Below, piece by piece: positions 22,456-34,267 of a stretch of DNA of 64,000 nt (its first letter is position 1; each line of letters opens with the position of its first letter). The notes below the pieces were generated by a model. It did not search any database. It saw nothing but the letters and a program-made list of their open reading frames with translations, and was not told where the DNA came from. Origin of the DNA: Turnera subulata (Eukaryota; Streptophyta; Magnoliopsida; Malpighiales; Passifloraceae); contig JAKUCV010002323.1 in assembly GCA_028386065.3 (NCBI GenBank), positions 25,420 to 89,419 of the forward strand, written 5' to 3'. Position numbers and translations under genes: made by a program.

Positions 22456-22711
22456 GATTTTCTTTGTTGTGTGTTTTAGAGAATAGTCTGTTACGAATGA
22501 GAAGGGAACAGGAATGAAACACAATGAAGCAAGAAACAGAGGAGGCTAATAAAGAGTAAGATTGATTACAGGAAGGCTTTCTTAGCTGAAGCACAAAATT
22601 CTGGCTGGAGCTGAGCTTAATAGTTTGTAAAGGAAGGTACTTTGGTGCTGGGTGTGTTCAGTGTATGGTTAACAAGAAGAGTATGAATGGAATTACTCTA
22701 TGGTCATTAAG

Positions 22712-22719
22712 TATTTATA
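22712..22719 (-). promoter_or_regulatory. TATA box candidate of NLR-1
   Basis: TATAAATA on the minus strand, 257 bp upstream of the NLR-1 start codon, with a CCAAT-like motif just upstream (22727-22731). NLR-2 (32082-32088), NLR-3 (38044-38050) and NLR-4 (58899-58905) have ATAAATA at the homologous place. Confidence 0.45.
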
Positions 22720-24029
22720 ATGTGCCCAATGGCTTCATTGGTTTTACAATAGGATGTATAATAAATATTATAAATCGTCTCCACCAGATGACTCTTTGAG
22801 TTTCGAACATCTCCACCAGATGTGTAATTAGTCACCAGTGGGTTTCTTCAAAGTAGCATCATTTTTTCTACTGATAAGAAATTTGTTATTCAATTGCGGT
22901 AGGTAACAATGGCTTTCAACCATGTCAAAAACGACACCGTCATCAACTTGTCCTGGTTTTAGCAATTTGTGGTACTATAATATATAATCATCATTACAAT
23001 ACAACAATTTGTAGTACTAATATATACTTATCATTATTGTCCCTGCATATCAAATCAATCACTCTCTTAGTTATGTTTATTTACTCCCAACTTGCAATAC
23101 TTCTCATTAATTACCTTGTCCGACGTAACCAAGTTCCATACTCCACCACATGAGTTTTGGATGTTCATGGGGAGATAACTCAAAACAGAATCATGACCAA
23201 AAGCAAAGCCAACAAAGTGTTATATTCTTCATTCATTTTGGTATGCTCAAACAAAGACAAGAGAAACAAAAAATTGGATAGGAAATTTTTTAATGGTTCG
23301 TTCAATCAACGGGGCTGGTAACAAGTGCCTTTCAAGTTTTCCTCAGCCGGCTTTTTATATGTTTAAAGTAGCTTTTGATCCGCCGGCATCCCAAGAAATT
23401 GCATCTTTATTAGGCACACCATGGCCAAACGACACCGTCAACTTGTCTTGGTCTTAATTTAGCAATTTGTAGTAGAGGAAGCATGTATCATTTGTCTTGG
23501 TTTCAAACCTAATTTGTTTAGTTGGACTATATGGTATCATTTAGTTGGATTTGGTGGATCTTATTCGGCCTTTGTAACTTACTAGATTAATTTTCGAGAA
23601 GTGTACACACTTAAAGTCCTCTAGGACCAGACTTCGTGGGCATATCCTGCAACCCTGCTACACTAGTCCCCCCCGTCACCTGGAAATGATGATCAGGCAG
23701 AGCAGCAACTGATTCGAAACGCTCTTACCATCCAAACTGTCTTGCTATCAGTCTCCAGAGTCGAAGATGTTGGTGGGCTTGCTATTCAGAATTGACAGAA
23801 TTGCTTGTTCTTGTGCCACGGCGCTCCATTCTATGAAGTAACTTGAGAGGAGAGGTGTTCTAATACAAATGGTTGATTTCAAAGAATAAGTTTAGTATCG
23901 ATGAAATGACCAAAAATGTTTAGTATCAGAAAATTTCAGGATAGTTCCAGAACTGCTTTATACTAATTTTTTTTGGAAATTCCAGATTCTTCTCAGTATC
24001 AATAAACTCCATAGACAAAACAACACATT
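22720..24029. other. Intergenic spacer upstream of NLR-1; no gene
   Basis: AT-rich non-coding sequence. Short pieces are duplicated internally ('caatttgtagtac', 'aaacgacaccgtcaacttgtc' at about 22930 and 23430). The right end (23935-24029, 'ggaaattccag', 'caataaactcca') matches 27345-27420 and 54065-54110, which lie just beyond other NLR 3' ends. Confidence 0.5.
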
Positions 24030-25716
24030 CTCACTTGATGTTTTCACCTGATTTCATTCAGAATACAAAGCACACTTATATTATATATAGAGGTTGCTGA
24101 TCGAGATTAAAATAAACACTAATTCTATTAGATAACACAACTTGCATCATCATAGTTTCATCCTTGGGTTAATGCATATATTGGGGTCTGTACAATTGAA
24201 AATATCCCTTTTAGAGGTCTGTACAAATTTATGTCCCTTTTATATACCCATACAATTAGATATCGTCCCTTTTAGGGGTCTCGGTCAGCCCCCCATCTGA
24301 CGTGGACTGCCAGGGCAGAGACTGAGTCAACGCGCTCTAAAATGACGACATGTGGCAGCGCGTGGGCGCGTGCATTTCACGCGATGCCAGCTCGGCTTCC
24401 CTTTTTTCCCCTCACCAATTTTTTTTCTTTATTTCCGTTTTGTTTAAAAAATTAATTAAATTAAGTTAACCAAATTAAAAAAAAAAAAGAAGAGGTTAAC
24501 CTCCAACCAAAAGAAAGAAAGAAAAAAAAGAAGAAGAAATAAACAACACACCAGCAAAACGTCAACGTTTTGCAAACAACCCCACCTCACCACCATTTTC
24601 CTTTTTTTTTTCTTCTCCTTTCCTTCTCCCTCACTGCCGCCGACCGCCACCACGCGTCGCCGCCACCACCACCAGCTTCGTCTTCTCCGCCTGCGCATAG
24701 CCCCAGTCCGCCGTCTTCCTCCCGTCACGCCGCAGCAGCCACCAGACACCAACGACCGCGCCGACGACGCCTCTTCTCACGCTCTCCCTCTCGCGCCGCC
24801 GCACCTGCTCCTGCCACCGCCTGCACATTGCGCCGCGTCGCCTCCTGCGTCGCCTCGCCTTTCCGCTCGTCCCCTTTGTCGTCTCGCCGCCACCTGCAAC
24901 TCCCGAGGTGAGCTTGGGATGATGACGACCTGGCTGGGTCGGGTTGACCCGTTTCATGTTCGGGTCGTGGAGGTTAACCTCTTCTCTTTTTTTTTTTATT
25001 TTGTTAACTTAATTTAATTAACTTTTTAAACAAAACGGAAATAAAGATAAAAGAATTGCTGAGGGGAAAGAAGGGGAAGCCGAGCTGGCATCGTGTGAAA
25101 TGCAAGCGCCCACGCGCTGCAGCGTGTCGTCATTTTAGAGTGCGTTTGACTCATTCTCTGCCCGGGCAGTCCACGTCAGATGGGGGGCTGACCGAAACCC
25201 CTAAAAGGGACGATATCTAATTATATGGGCATATAAAAGGGACATAAATTTGTATAGACCCCTAAAAGGGACATTTTCAATTGTACAGACCCCAAAATAT
25301 GCATTAACCCTTTCATCCTTCAACATAAAATTCCATCACAGTTCCAAAAGCAATCAAATCCTTCAGCAGGAACCAGCAACAAAAAAAAGAAAACAAATGG
25401 ATTACTAGCGATTCAACAAAAAAGAAACTAAAAGAAAAGGATTATTAGAGAATGATAAAGCGGTAGAGATGCAAGGTAAAGAGACCTACCTTTTCTGCTA
25501 ATTCTTAAACAATTCAAGGAGTGCTTCATCTTTACTGAAGAAAAATAGCAGGAAAACATAGTCCGCTACCACAGCACACCACTCAAAGTTGGAAAATTAA
25601 GCTCTTAATTAGAGATACACAATAAATGGTAATGAGGTAATTTATATTGTGATTCATCAACTCCCAATATGAATTAGGCCTTTTTGTTCTTCTCAAACAA
25701 ACACAGATTGATTAAT
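24030..25716 (-). other. 3'-UTR module of the 25.7-kb NLR fragment, split by a MULE
   Basis: 24030-24155 and 25321-25716 together make one NLR 3' module (terminal exon, 'aattccatcacagttccaaaagcaa', second exon 'caattcaaggagtgcttcatctttact'). The 24166-25310 transposon is inserted inside the terminal exon at 'tttcatcctt'. Confidence 0.6.
24166..25310. mobile_element. Mutator-like (MULE) element with 340-bp terminal inverted repeats
   Basis: The inverted repeats cover about 24166-24505 and 24968-25310, start GGGTTAATGCATAT, and are roughly 90% identical by eye. A 10-bp direct repeat, tttcatcctt, flanks the element (24156-24165 and 25311-25320); 9-10 bp suits Mutator. The interior (24506-24967) is GC-rich, with a Ser/Pro/Arg-rich frame on the plus strand and no transposase. 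Joining the flanks restores a normal NLR 3'-UTR exon as in paralogues, so this is an insertion. The GC-rich core may be captured host sequence, but no source was recognised. Confidence 0.85.
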
Positions 25717-25995
25717 TTAAAAAATTAAGATTTTTTCAAGTGTCTGTGTACGTACATCATTGCTTTCTAGGGGAGGGATGAATATTCGAGGGATGCAAGA
25801 AATCTTGGGCCAATCTTCCCCTTCCCCTCTTTGACACCTCCTTTGCACCACAGGACATTCTCCGATTTCTAGGTAGGAAATGGAAGAGGGCAACCCTTCT
25901 TCTGGGATGCATTGGAGCTCCGGGCAATATTGGATTGACAATTCTTTGAGAGAGGTGAGATGTTGAAGGCCATTGTAATCCAGAGATTTTTTCCA
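25717..25995 (-). pseudogene. NLR C-terminal fragment (last LRRs)
   Basis: This encodes only the last LRRs and tail of the NLR family: KSLDYNGLQHLTSLKELSIQ, PELQCIPEEGLPSSISYLEI, RRCQRGEGEDWPKIS and IFIPPLES. Upstream it breaks at about 25995 into unrelated sequence resembling 33430-33570. The NB-ARC and coiled coil are missing, so this is a deletion remnant. Confidence 0.85.
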
Positions 25996-26179
25996 AATCA
26001 CCAAAACATATGAGGATATGCTGCCCGACTTGAATTGAAGCTCATGAGAGCTACGCTCTGGATTTAAGCTAGTTGGCAGCATTAATTTTCATATGACGGA
26101 AATTAACGAAGTTGTCTGAAGTTCAGAGACGCTTTGATAGGAAGTACAGACTACTCTCACCAATTGTTGATTTGGATCT
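25996..26179. repeat. Dispersed repeat next to NLR fragments
   Basis: Non-coding. It matches 33425-33575 ('agagctacgctctgga', 'tctgaagttcagag'). A short beginning of the same repeat is at 32975. The nature of the repeat is unknown. Confidence 0.5.
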
Positions 26180-27312
26180 GACAACTAGAAGGGAAAACAA
26201 CACATTCTCCCTTGATGTTTTTACTGATTTCAATTCGGAATACAAAGCACACTTCTACTGAGGTTCATATACAAACTGACAGCTGCAACTAGCATGCCCT
26301 CATGGTTACACAAAACATATGTGATTGCAACCACTTGGTTTATCTAAATATTTAGGTTTCCAGAGCTGATCGAGGTAACAACTAGATTATTAAAATAAAC
26401 ACTAAATCCATCAGAAAACACAATTTGCATCTAAGATAGATAGTTTTATCCTTGAATATAATATTCCATTACAGTTGCAAAAGCAGCACAATCCTTCCGC
26501 ATGATCTGGCAACTTGTTCAACAAAACAAAAACAAATGGATTATTAGAGATTCAAAAATAAAGGAAAGAAAAGAAATGGATAATTATTAGAGAATGATGA
26601 AACAGTATTTAAAGATGCAAGATAAGTAACCTACCTTATCGCTTAGTTCATAAAGAATTCAAGGAACGATCTTCATCTTTACTAAAGAAAATAGCAGAAA
26701 AACATAGCCAGTCAGCAACCAGTTAAGCTCCAAGTTAGAGATACACAATAAATTGGTGTAATGAACGGAAACGAGAGAAGAGAGGGAAAAATAATAATAT
26801 TGGTAACAATCAGTGAAATGCGCAATATTGACAATTCTCCCTACTTATTTTGATTTTTGTTTGGTTGCAGGTTGAATTTAAAATCTCTAATATTTACGGG
26901 GAAAAGGGTTTTATGTTTTTGGTCTGCTCTCTTTCCCTGCAAGAACATCATCAGTACGCATGTTACCTGTAACAGGATTTACTACCAAACCTGCTATCCA
27001 GATAATCATTCAAAGATAGATTCCTCAAAACATGAATCTGCAACCACATATCATAGTGATTTAGAGATATCAAATTCAGTCAGGTCTGGTTGATTCGATT
27101 CGATTCGATTCGTCATTTAATATAAATTAGGCCTCTTTGTTAATTCTCATCAAGCTTAAACACAGATTGATTATATATCTTACAAAATTAAGATATTTTC
27201 AAGTGTCTGAATACACACCTGGTTGTCTAGGGGGGAGGAATGTCTATCTGAGGGATGTGAGAAATCTTGGGCCAATCTTCCCCTTCCCCTCTTCGACACC
27301 TCCTTTGCATCA
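26180..27312 (-). pseudogene. NLR 3' module with a scrap of the last LRR exon
   Basis: 26180-27215 is a 3'-UTR module (terminal exon around 26440-26520, second exon around 26635-26705). 27216-27312 encodes only the final residues of an NLR (RRCRRGEGEDWPKIS, then IDIPPPR) before breaking off at 'catcaatgg'. It is a third lost NLR copy. Confidence 0.65.
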
Positions 27313-28447
27313 ATGGTACCAATGGTACTAGATTTCAGAAAATTCCAGGATAGTACAAGATCTATTATACTAATTCTTTGGAAATTCCAGATTAATCTGC
27401 TCAATATCAACAAACTCCACAGATAAAACAACACATTATCACTTATGTTTTCACCTGATTTCATTCAGAATACAAAGCACACTCATATACAGAGATTGCT
27501 GATTGAGACAATAACTAGATTAAAATAAACACTAAATCCGTCAGAAAAACACAATTTTGCATCATCATAGCTTTATCCTTCCATATAAAATTCCATCACA
27601 GCTCCAAAAGCAATGCAATCCTTCAGCAGGAACCAGCGACTTGTTCACACTTGCAACAAAAACAAATGGATTACTAGAGATTCAACAAAAAAAAAAAAAA
27701 GCAAAGAAAAGGATTATTAGAGAATGATAAAGCGGTGGAGATGCAAGATAAAGAGACCTACCTAATTATCTGCTAATTCTTCAACAATTCAAGGTGAAGC
27801 AAACAGAACAGCCAAAGAACAACAATGGTTGTGCAAGGTTTAACCAATTAATAAAGCACTCAATGGATCATTTGATTGATTACAACACTCAATTTTCTGG
27901 GGAAGAAAAGTGATTTTATTCACTCTCAGCAAACACATTACACCAGGAGCAGTGATTTTTTTACAAACCGGACACTAACCAATAACCACACAAAGACTCT
28001 ATATTATCACAGACTCATGAAAGCTCTAGTAGAGTCTTAATTATTACAAGACTCCAACTTACTAGTAGACAAATACAAAATACAATTGTAAGACTTCAAA
28101 TTGCTAATGGACACATACAAAATACAATCACTTCTTCTCCTCGTGCACCTACCAGCTTCAACAATTACAACATGTGACTGACTTATTATTGTCATACACA
28201 GCAAAATCACACAGATATTTTTATCAAACACTTGGACTGCATACCTCAAGCAACTGATGTCTTCAACTCAACAGAAGGAGTGCTTCACCTTTACTGAAGA
28301 AAGAAAGCAGAAAAAACATAGTCAGCTACCACACCACACCGCACCACTCAAAGTTGGAAATTAAGCTCTTAGTCAGAGATACACAGTAAATGGTAATGAG
28401 TTAATTTATATTGTCATTCATTAACTCCCAATATGAGATTGATTATT
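27313..28447 (-). other. NLR-2 3'-UTR region, interrupted by a solo LTR
   Basis: 27345-27790 and 28279-28447 correspond to the standard NLR 3' module. The second UTR exon, 'caattcaagg[agtgcttcacctttact', is split by the LTR inserted at 27795-28273. Non-coding. Confidence 0.55.
27795..28273. mobile_element. Solo LTR (479 bp)
   Basis: The insert starts TGAAGC and ends CAACA. It is flanked by [c/g]aagg (27790-27794 and 28274-28278), a 5-bp duplication with one mismatch. It is absent from all the other NLR 3' modules, which read straight through 'caaggagtgc'. No internal coding region or second LTR is seen, which fits a solo LTR left by unequal recombination. It contains a degenerate internal repeat ('agacttcaaattgctaatggac' against 'agactccaacttactagtagac'). 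Confidence 0.7.
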
Positions 28448-31400
28448 TCAAAGAATTAAGATTTTTTCAAGTGTCAGTGTACATACCTCGTTGCTCTCTT
28501 GGGGGGGAGGAATGTATATCTGAGGGATGCGAGAGATCTTGGGCCAATCTTTCCCTTCCCCTCTTTGACACCTCCTTTGCACCACAGGACATCCTCCGAT
28601 TTCTAGATAGGAAAGGGAGGAGGGCAACCCCTCTTCTGGAAGGCATTGGAGCTCCGGGCAGTGAACGATTGACAAACGTTGGAGAGAGGTGAGATGGTGA
28701 AGGCCATTGTAATCCAGAGATTTCAGGTTTTGAAGATCCGAGATGGTAATCTCGGTAAGACTAGAAGGCAAAGATATCCTCCCGGGGAAGGATTCCACAT
28801 CTTGGCTGCAATTACTAATATGGAGTTCTCGAATTGTAGAAGAAGGCCCCTCTACAAGTTGTTCTAATACTCCTTGTAGTCCATGACAATCATTTAGAAT
28901 CAGATCAACAAGGGACGGAAGAGAAAGACGGTTGGGAAAGGTCGCCTTGGCACATTCAGATAGCGTCAAATCAATAAGGGATGGGAGGAACAGGTGATTG
29001 ACCCTCCTCAATTCACTACAATACTTAAGTTGTAGGTGCTCCAGAACAGGGAATGCCCTCCTTCTGCTGCCTTGTCCCTCATCATCAGATATCCATTCCT
29101 CCCATCGTGGCATGCTTTCAATCTTTAGACGTTTGAGGGATTGAAATGGTTGTTGGGATGAAGACTTGCAACTCCCAGTACCGTAGAACTCAGCCCCCAC
29201 TGATACTACACATTCAAACTCATATATCCAAAGTGTTCCTAAGAATGGCAACTGCCCAAGCGGTGGCAAGTGAATGCAGTATTTGCATCCCCAAAGATAC
29301 AAACTCACAAGCTTGGAATAGGAGGAGTCCCCCACCCAATCCGGAAGACTTGTACCCCTAAATCCTTTAATCTCAATCCTCTCCACATTTATGTGAGGCT
29401 GCAGGTGCTGTAGTAGTAGGCTTGCGTCGGCTGAACCATCTGAGGAGCCAACATCATCATCAATATTAAGCCAATAATAAGTCAATTCCCGTAGCCCCTT
29501 CTTCTGTTTCAAATTGGCCCTCAAGGCTTCTCTCTCATCCACAACATTCTCCAGACTAAGAAGCCTTAAGCTTCCTTGTAAATTTCGGAGCCCTCCCAAC
29601 TCTCAAAGCCCAGACCCTCGCTGTTGTTCACCCACAATAAAGTCTGTTAATTTCTGGAGCTTCACCAGTTTGCCCATTTGTACTGCATACATTTCAAACC
29701 AGTCCACCTAATATCAAGGTTGCATAGGTTGATCAGATCTGTCATCTTGTCTGGAAGCTCAACAAGCTTATGACACTCGTTCAATTTTAAAATCTGCAAC
29801 TTGAAGAGACCACATATAGATTCCGGAAGCTGTTTGATTGGTGAGGGAGCAACCTCCAGATGCCTCAACTCCTTCAAATTGCCTATTGACCCAAGCAACA
29901 CTTCCACGCTTGTATTTTTTAGGCTGAAATGCCTCAATCCCTTCAACTTGCCTATTGAATCAGGCAACACAGTAAGTTTGCTGCAATCTTTCAGGATCAG
30001 TGTTTGCAAGTAACATAAACTTCCCACATCTTCGGGCGAACTTTGTATTGGTGACCTCCTCAATCGCATAAACCTCAAGTATTTCAAAGTTTTTCCAACC
30101 TCAGTACCCAATCCTCCATCATTATCCTCCTCCTCATCACTATCATCACCATACTCAAAGGAAAAATCCAACACTCGCAAGCGCTGGAATCTTGATAAAA
30201 AATTGTGAGATTGACCGTCCCCAAAATATGTCAAAGTCCGCAAGATCCTTGCTTCCCGGAGGCTCTTCAATTGATGCTCCCATGGAATTGATCCATGCTG
30301 TTTATAAAACAAATGGCGAGTCCTTCTACTAGGTTCTCGTTTATCAACATCTTCCATATCGTAGAAAAATTCCCCTGCTATGGATTTTGCCAAGTCATTG
30401 ACTAGATCATGCATAACAAAGCATCCCGGACCACCATAATTAGATTTTTGGAAAATAAAAAATGTCCTGCGTGCAAGTTCTAAAAAATACTCATTTCCAA
30501 TCTCTTCCATATCTCTACTTCTATCGGTTTGGACTATGAATCCCTCCGCCATCCATAAGAGCACCAACTCTTCCTTTTTGAATTTGAAGTCCTTTGGAAA
30601 GACAGCGCAGTAAGCAAAACACTGCTTGAGGTGGGAAGGAAGATAATGATAGCTCAATCTCAGAGCTGAAAAAATTCTGTCGTCGCTCATTTCCCACATA
30701 TTGCTCTTTAATATGGATTTCCACTCTTCAGCATTTGTCTTACCATGGAGTAAACTTCCGAGGGTTCTTGCAGCCAAAGGCAGGCCATTGCACTTTCTTG
30801 CAATTTCCCTCCCAATTTCTTCCAATTCTCCATAAGCATCGGCAGTGACACCATCAAAAGCATGCTGTGCAAACAACTTCCAGCAATCATCTTCATTTAA
30901 TACCTCTAACTGGTGACTCGAAACTGAAGACGACATGGCTAACGCCACTAGTTCACTTCGTGTGGTGATGAGGATTTTACTTCCTTGTGCAGCAGATGAG
31001 AATGGTGCCAACAAACGACTCCAATTGACCTGTTCATTCCAAATGTCATCCAAAACAAGCAAAACCCTCTCTCCTCTTACTTTCTCCGATAGCTTAATTT
31101 GGAGCTGATTGGGAGTTAATGAACCGCAATCAGATACACCAATTTCTTTGAGAATATTCTTGGTCACCTTGAAAATATCAGACTCCTCGGAGACACAGAC
31201 CCATGCTCTATGTTTATCATCAAACCATTGCTTCACTTGAGTATCATTGTAAACAAATTGGGCAAGAGTGGTTTTGCCTAACCCCCCCATTCCGACTATG
31301 GGAATCACATCCGGGTGTTTGCCTTTTACATCATCAGACAACAACAATCGTATTATAGCTTCCTTATCATTATCCCTTCCATAAACTACAGGATCAACCA

Positions 31401-31929
31401 GCAGAGAAGTGGTTGTTCTTTCTTGAGACGATGACGATGATGCAAGATCAGGTTTGCTCCCAACTTGCGCCACTAAACCAAGTGTATTTGTTTGCTGCAA
31501 TAAGTCTTCTACTCTATCAAAGATCTCCTCTAATCTTGGTTGCATCTCTCCCATCCCCTTCTTACATGGATTAAGAGAGGAGACAAAATTTCTCACCTGA
31601 TTTGAGCAGGTTTTTGAACTTCTTTTTTCCACTTTCATATGTTGTTCGTGAGCTCTGTAGGCAATCTCGTCCAGGAAGTCATCAATTTCATAGGCAATGT
31701 CTTTGAGGTCGTCCAACCATTTCTTCACGGCAGGCGAAGTGATCTGCTTCTCCTCAGCATCTGAAAGTAGCCCATTGACAGTGCTCATTCTTGTTTCCAA
31801 CTTCTTCAGCAGCTTGCCATCGAACTTTCGCTGCTTGAGAAAGTTCACAACCTCTTGGGAAGCCATCTTTTCAAATAAGACATTTAAGACAGCAGACAGA
31901 ACAGCTCCTGCTACCAAAGCCTCGGCCAT
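28448..31929 (-). pseudogene. NLR-2: CC-NB-ARC-LRR resistance gene, broken in the LRR
   Basis: The start is ATG 31929-31927 (MAEALVAGAV). The coiled coil (YEIDDFLDEIAYRA) and a complete NB-ARC are intact: GMGGLGKTT, LLVLDDIW, GSKILITTRS, GLPLA, CFAYCAVFP and MHD. The LRR starts normally but a one-base deletion near 29690 (ATGCAGTAC where paralogues read ATGCCAGTAC) ends the frame at 29662 after 755 aa. A second lesion, TGA for GGA (29600-29602), follows. The remaining LRRs run open to RRCQRGEGKDWPKISRIPQ and IYIPPPQESNE. A GAG|GTATGT donor after ESNE may splice off the last residues. The truncated protein would keep CC, NB-ARC and the first LRRs. Confidence 0.9.
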
Positions 31930-32461
31930 GATCTTGTTCAAAAAATCGTCTGTTATGAATCAAAAGAGAACAGGGAATGAAACACAATCAAACAGACAAC
32001 AGGAAGGTTTTTCAGTGCAGGGTTAGATCTGTGGGGGAAGGTTTAACAAGGAATGTGTGCATGTAGTTAGTCGTCAACAATTATTTATGATGTCGCCATT
32101 GGCTTTCCAGTAGGATTCATAATAATTCTATGCAATGGTGGGTCATCCTTACTGCTGCAATGAAGAAAATACTAGTGGACCGAAACGACTCAACAAAATA
32201 CTAGATTCAAAAATCATTGCACTTTGAAGAATATTAATTGGACCAAAAGATTTTAAAGTAAACACATCTGCTTGAGGATGTCCTGTATATCTGTATGCAT
32301 GTACCTATTTTTAGGGAGGTGGGAGAATAAACAGTCACAGGACCTGTACATGTGTGCGATAAACAGTACTCTTCATCTGTTGCTGTTTGTTACTGAGGCA
32401 TTAGTTGCAATGGCAGCACAAAGAATTTACTTGCCTCCACTGCTCCCTTAATTTTTCTTAA

Positions 32462-32464
<3 letters not shown>
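31930..32464. promoter_or_regulatory. NLR-2 leader and upstream region
   Basis: The leader is shorter than in the other NLRs and lacks the conserved CTTCAG|GTAAG intron donor. An ATAAATA box lies at 32082-32088 (minus strand), 153 bp from the start codon, beside a CCAAT-like site. 32280-32345 ('ttgcttgaggatg', 'tttttagggaggtgg') matches 38815-38875. Confidence 0.4.

Positions 32465-32518
<54 letters not shown>
32465..32518. repeat. (AT)n/(GT)n microsatellite
   Basis: About 22 AT units are followed by about five GT units. Confidence 0.95.
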
Positions 32519-33789
32519 AGTTCAAGAGTTGTGGAGTGCAAGATATATAATTGAAGACTTGTAGACTGAAAATGTCCAAAAATCTGCTAAAGTTGGAAAC
32601 CAGCAGAAAACGCACTTGATTAAATTAATGGGCGCCAATTGTGCCAAAGTTGGGATTGTTGAGGTACTGCAATCAGGCGGATGAGTCTCCCAACACGAAA
32701 ACTCAAATCCAAGACTTTACTTAAATGGAACTAAATCACTTATCACTTAAACCAAACAAATTACTTACCCCCACATTGGCAAGCTAAGCATTTTAATTAC
32801 ATGGATATGCCACTCTCACCTTTACTCAAAAGTCCAGTGTTTTACTCAATGGTAGGCCCTTAATGTGAGAGGTATTCCCACCAAAACAGAAAAAAACAGA
32901 AAGTTTATCTGTCCATGTCCTCTGGGTTGCCTTGTGGGGTCTTATTTGGTTAGAATGGAAGTGCTGCAGGATTTTTCCAAAACACCAAAACATTGAACCT
33001 CGCTAGCTAGAAATAGTTAAATCTTATAGCTCTTCCTTCAAATACAAGTAATAGGTCTTAAATTGATCTTCTGTCTTCTATTGTTATTGTAATTTTATTG
33101 GATGTAAAGCAGCAAGAAACGAATATTGAAATGAGACAAACCTGTAAAAAAATTGATCATTAGAGAATGGTAAAGGGGCAGAGATGCCAAGCTTAAAAGA
33201 CCTACCTCACCAGAGCAGCCTTGCCAAGGTAGCTGAAAAGGATGACACCATCCTCATATCCGTACTCAAAATCCACTGTTTGACACTGTTGACGAAGACA
33301 TACGGGAGTGTGATTACAGATTGTGGACAAGACAAGGGTAGCAATTACTGTTCAAAATAAGTAGAAACTAGAAACCAAAACATCAGGTTAGAAAGGAATT
33401 GTAGAATTTTTTTTTTCTCTCTCTCTTTCAAAACACCATAACATGTGATGAGGATGTGCTATCCAGCTTGAAACTCATTAGAGCTACGCTCTGGACTGAA
33501 GCTAATTGGCCGCATGAATTTTTGTATAATGCAAACAAAGTCATCTGAAGTTCAGAGAGGCTCAAGACTTGTAAAAGCATTGACAGGACTACCTTAAGGA
33601 CTTTGGTCTTTTGTTGAATTTTTAAGCACACAGCATAGAAATGTGAAATGCTGTTGTTTTTTAATTTTGTTAGATGCAAAGCAGCAACGTATATATATCC
33701 GAATGAGACAAACCTGTGAGGAGATGCAATAGAACTTGGTTTTTGGTCGTTGACCAGTTGTTGAGTTTGTTGCCTAATTAATCATATGA
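32519..33789. repeat. NLR-cluster spacer built from dispersed repeats; no gene
   Basis: 32590-32690 matches 14955-15055. 32680-32790 is a SINE remnant. 32805-32885 is an empty-site copy of the big MULE's target. 33425-33575 matches 25996-26150. No coding sequence is supported; short open frames here have no domains. Confidence 0.55.
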
Positions 33790-34267
33790 AGAGGGAAAAC
33801 AACATATTCTCACTGATATAGAGGTTCATATACAAATTGCTAGCAAATTGCAGCCGCAGCTGGTATATACAAAACATGATTGCAGCCTCAGTTATCTAAA
33901 TATCTAAGTTTCCTAAGCTGATCAAGATAACAAGTAGATTAAAATAAACAGTAAATCCATCAAAAAACACAATTTTGCATCAAGATAGTTTTGGATATCC
34001 CTGATGTAAAATTCCATCAGAGTTCCAAAAGCAACCCAATCCTTCTGCATTCTCATTCTCTCCACATCGTTTGGTCTCAAATCGTTGGTCCCCAGTCCAT
34101 CTGTTAGAGATAGACAGTAAATGAGAGAAAAAGAAAAAAAAATTAACAATATTAATTTCTATCAGCAATTCAGTTCTTATTCTGCGGTAAATGGTTGCAT
34201 GTTGAATATTTAGGGGGAAAAGATTGAGATTTTTCATGAATCATGAGAAAGAGAATGGATTGAAGTT
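33790..34267 (-). other. NLR-3 3'-UTR region (shortened)
   Basis: This contains the terminal-exon signature ('aaaattccatcagagttccaaaagcaaccc', about 34008-34040). The second UTR exon seen in the other copies is replaced by unrelated sequence. Non-coding. Confidence 0.45.

Noticed and set aside
24570..24957. Ser/Pro/Arg-rich frames on both strands in the MULE core
   Set aside because: Frames in GC-rich simple sequence; no conserved motif, and both strands are equally open.
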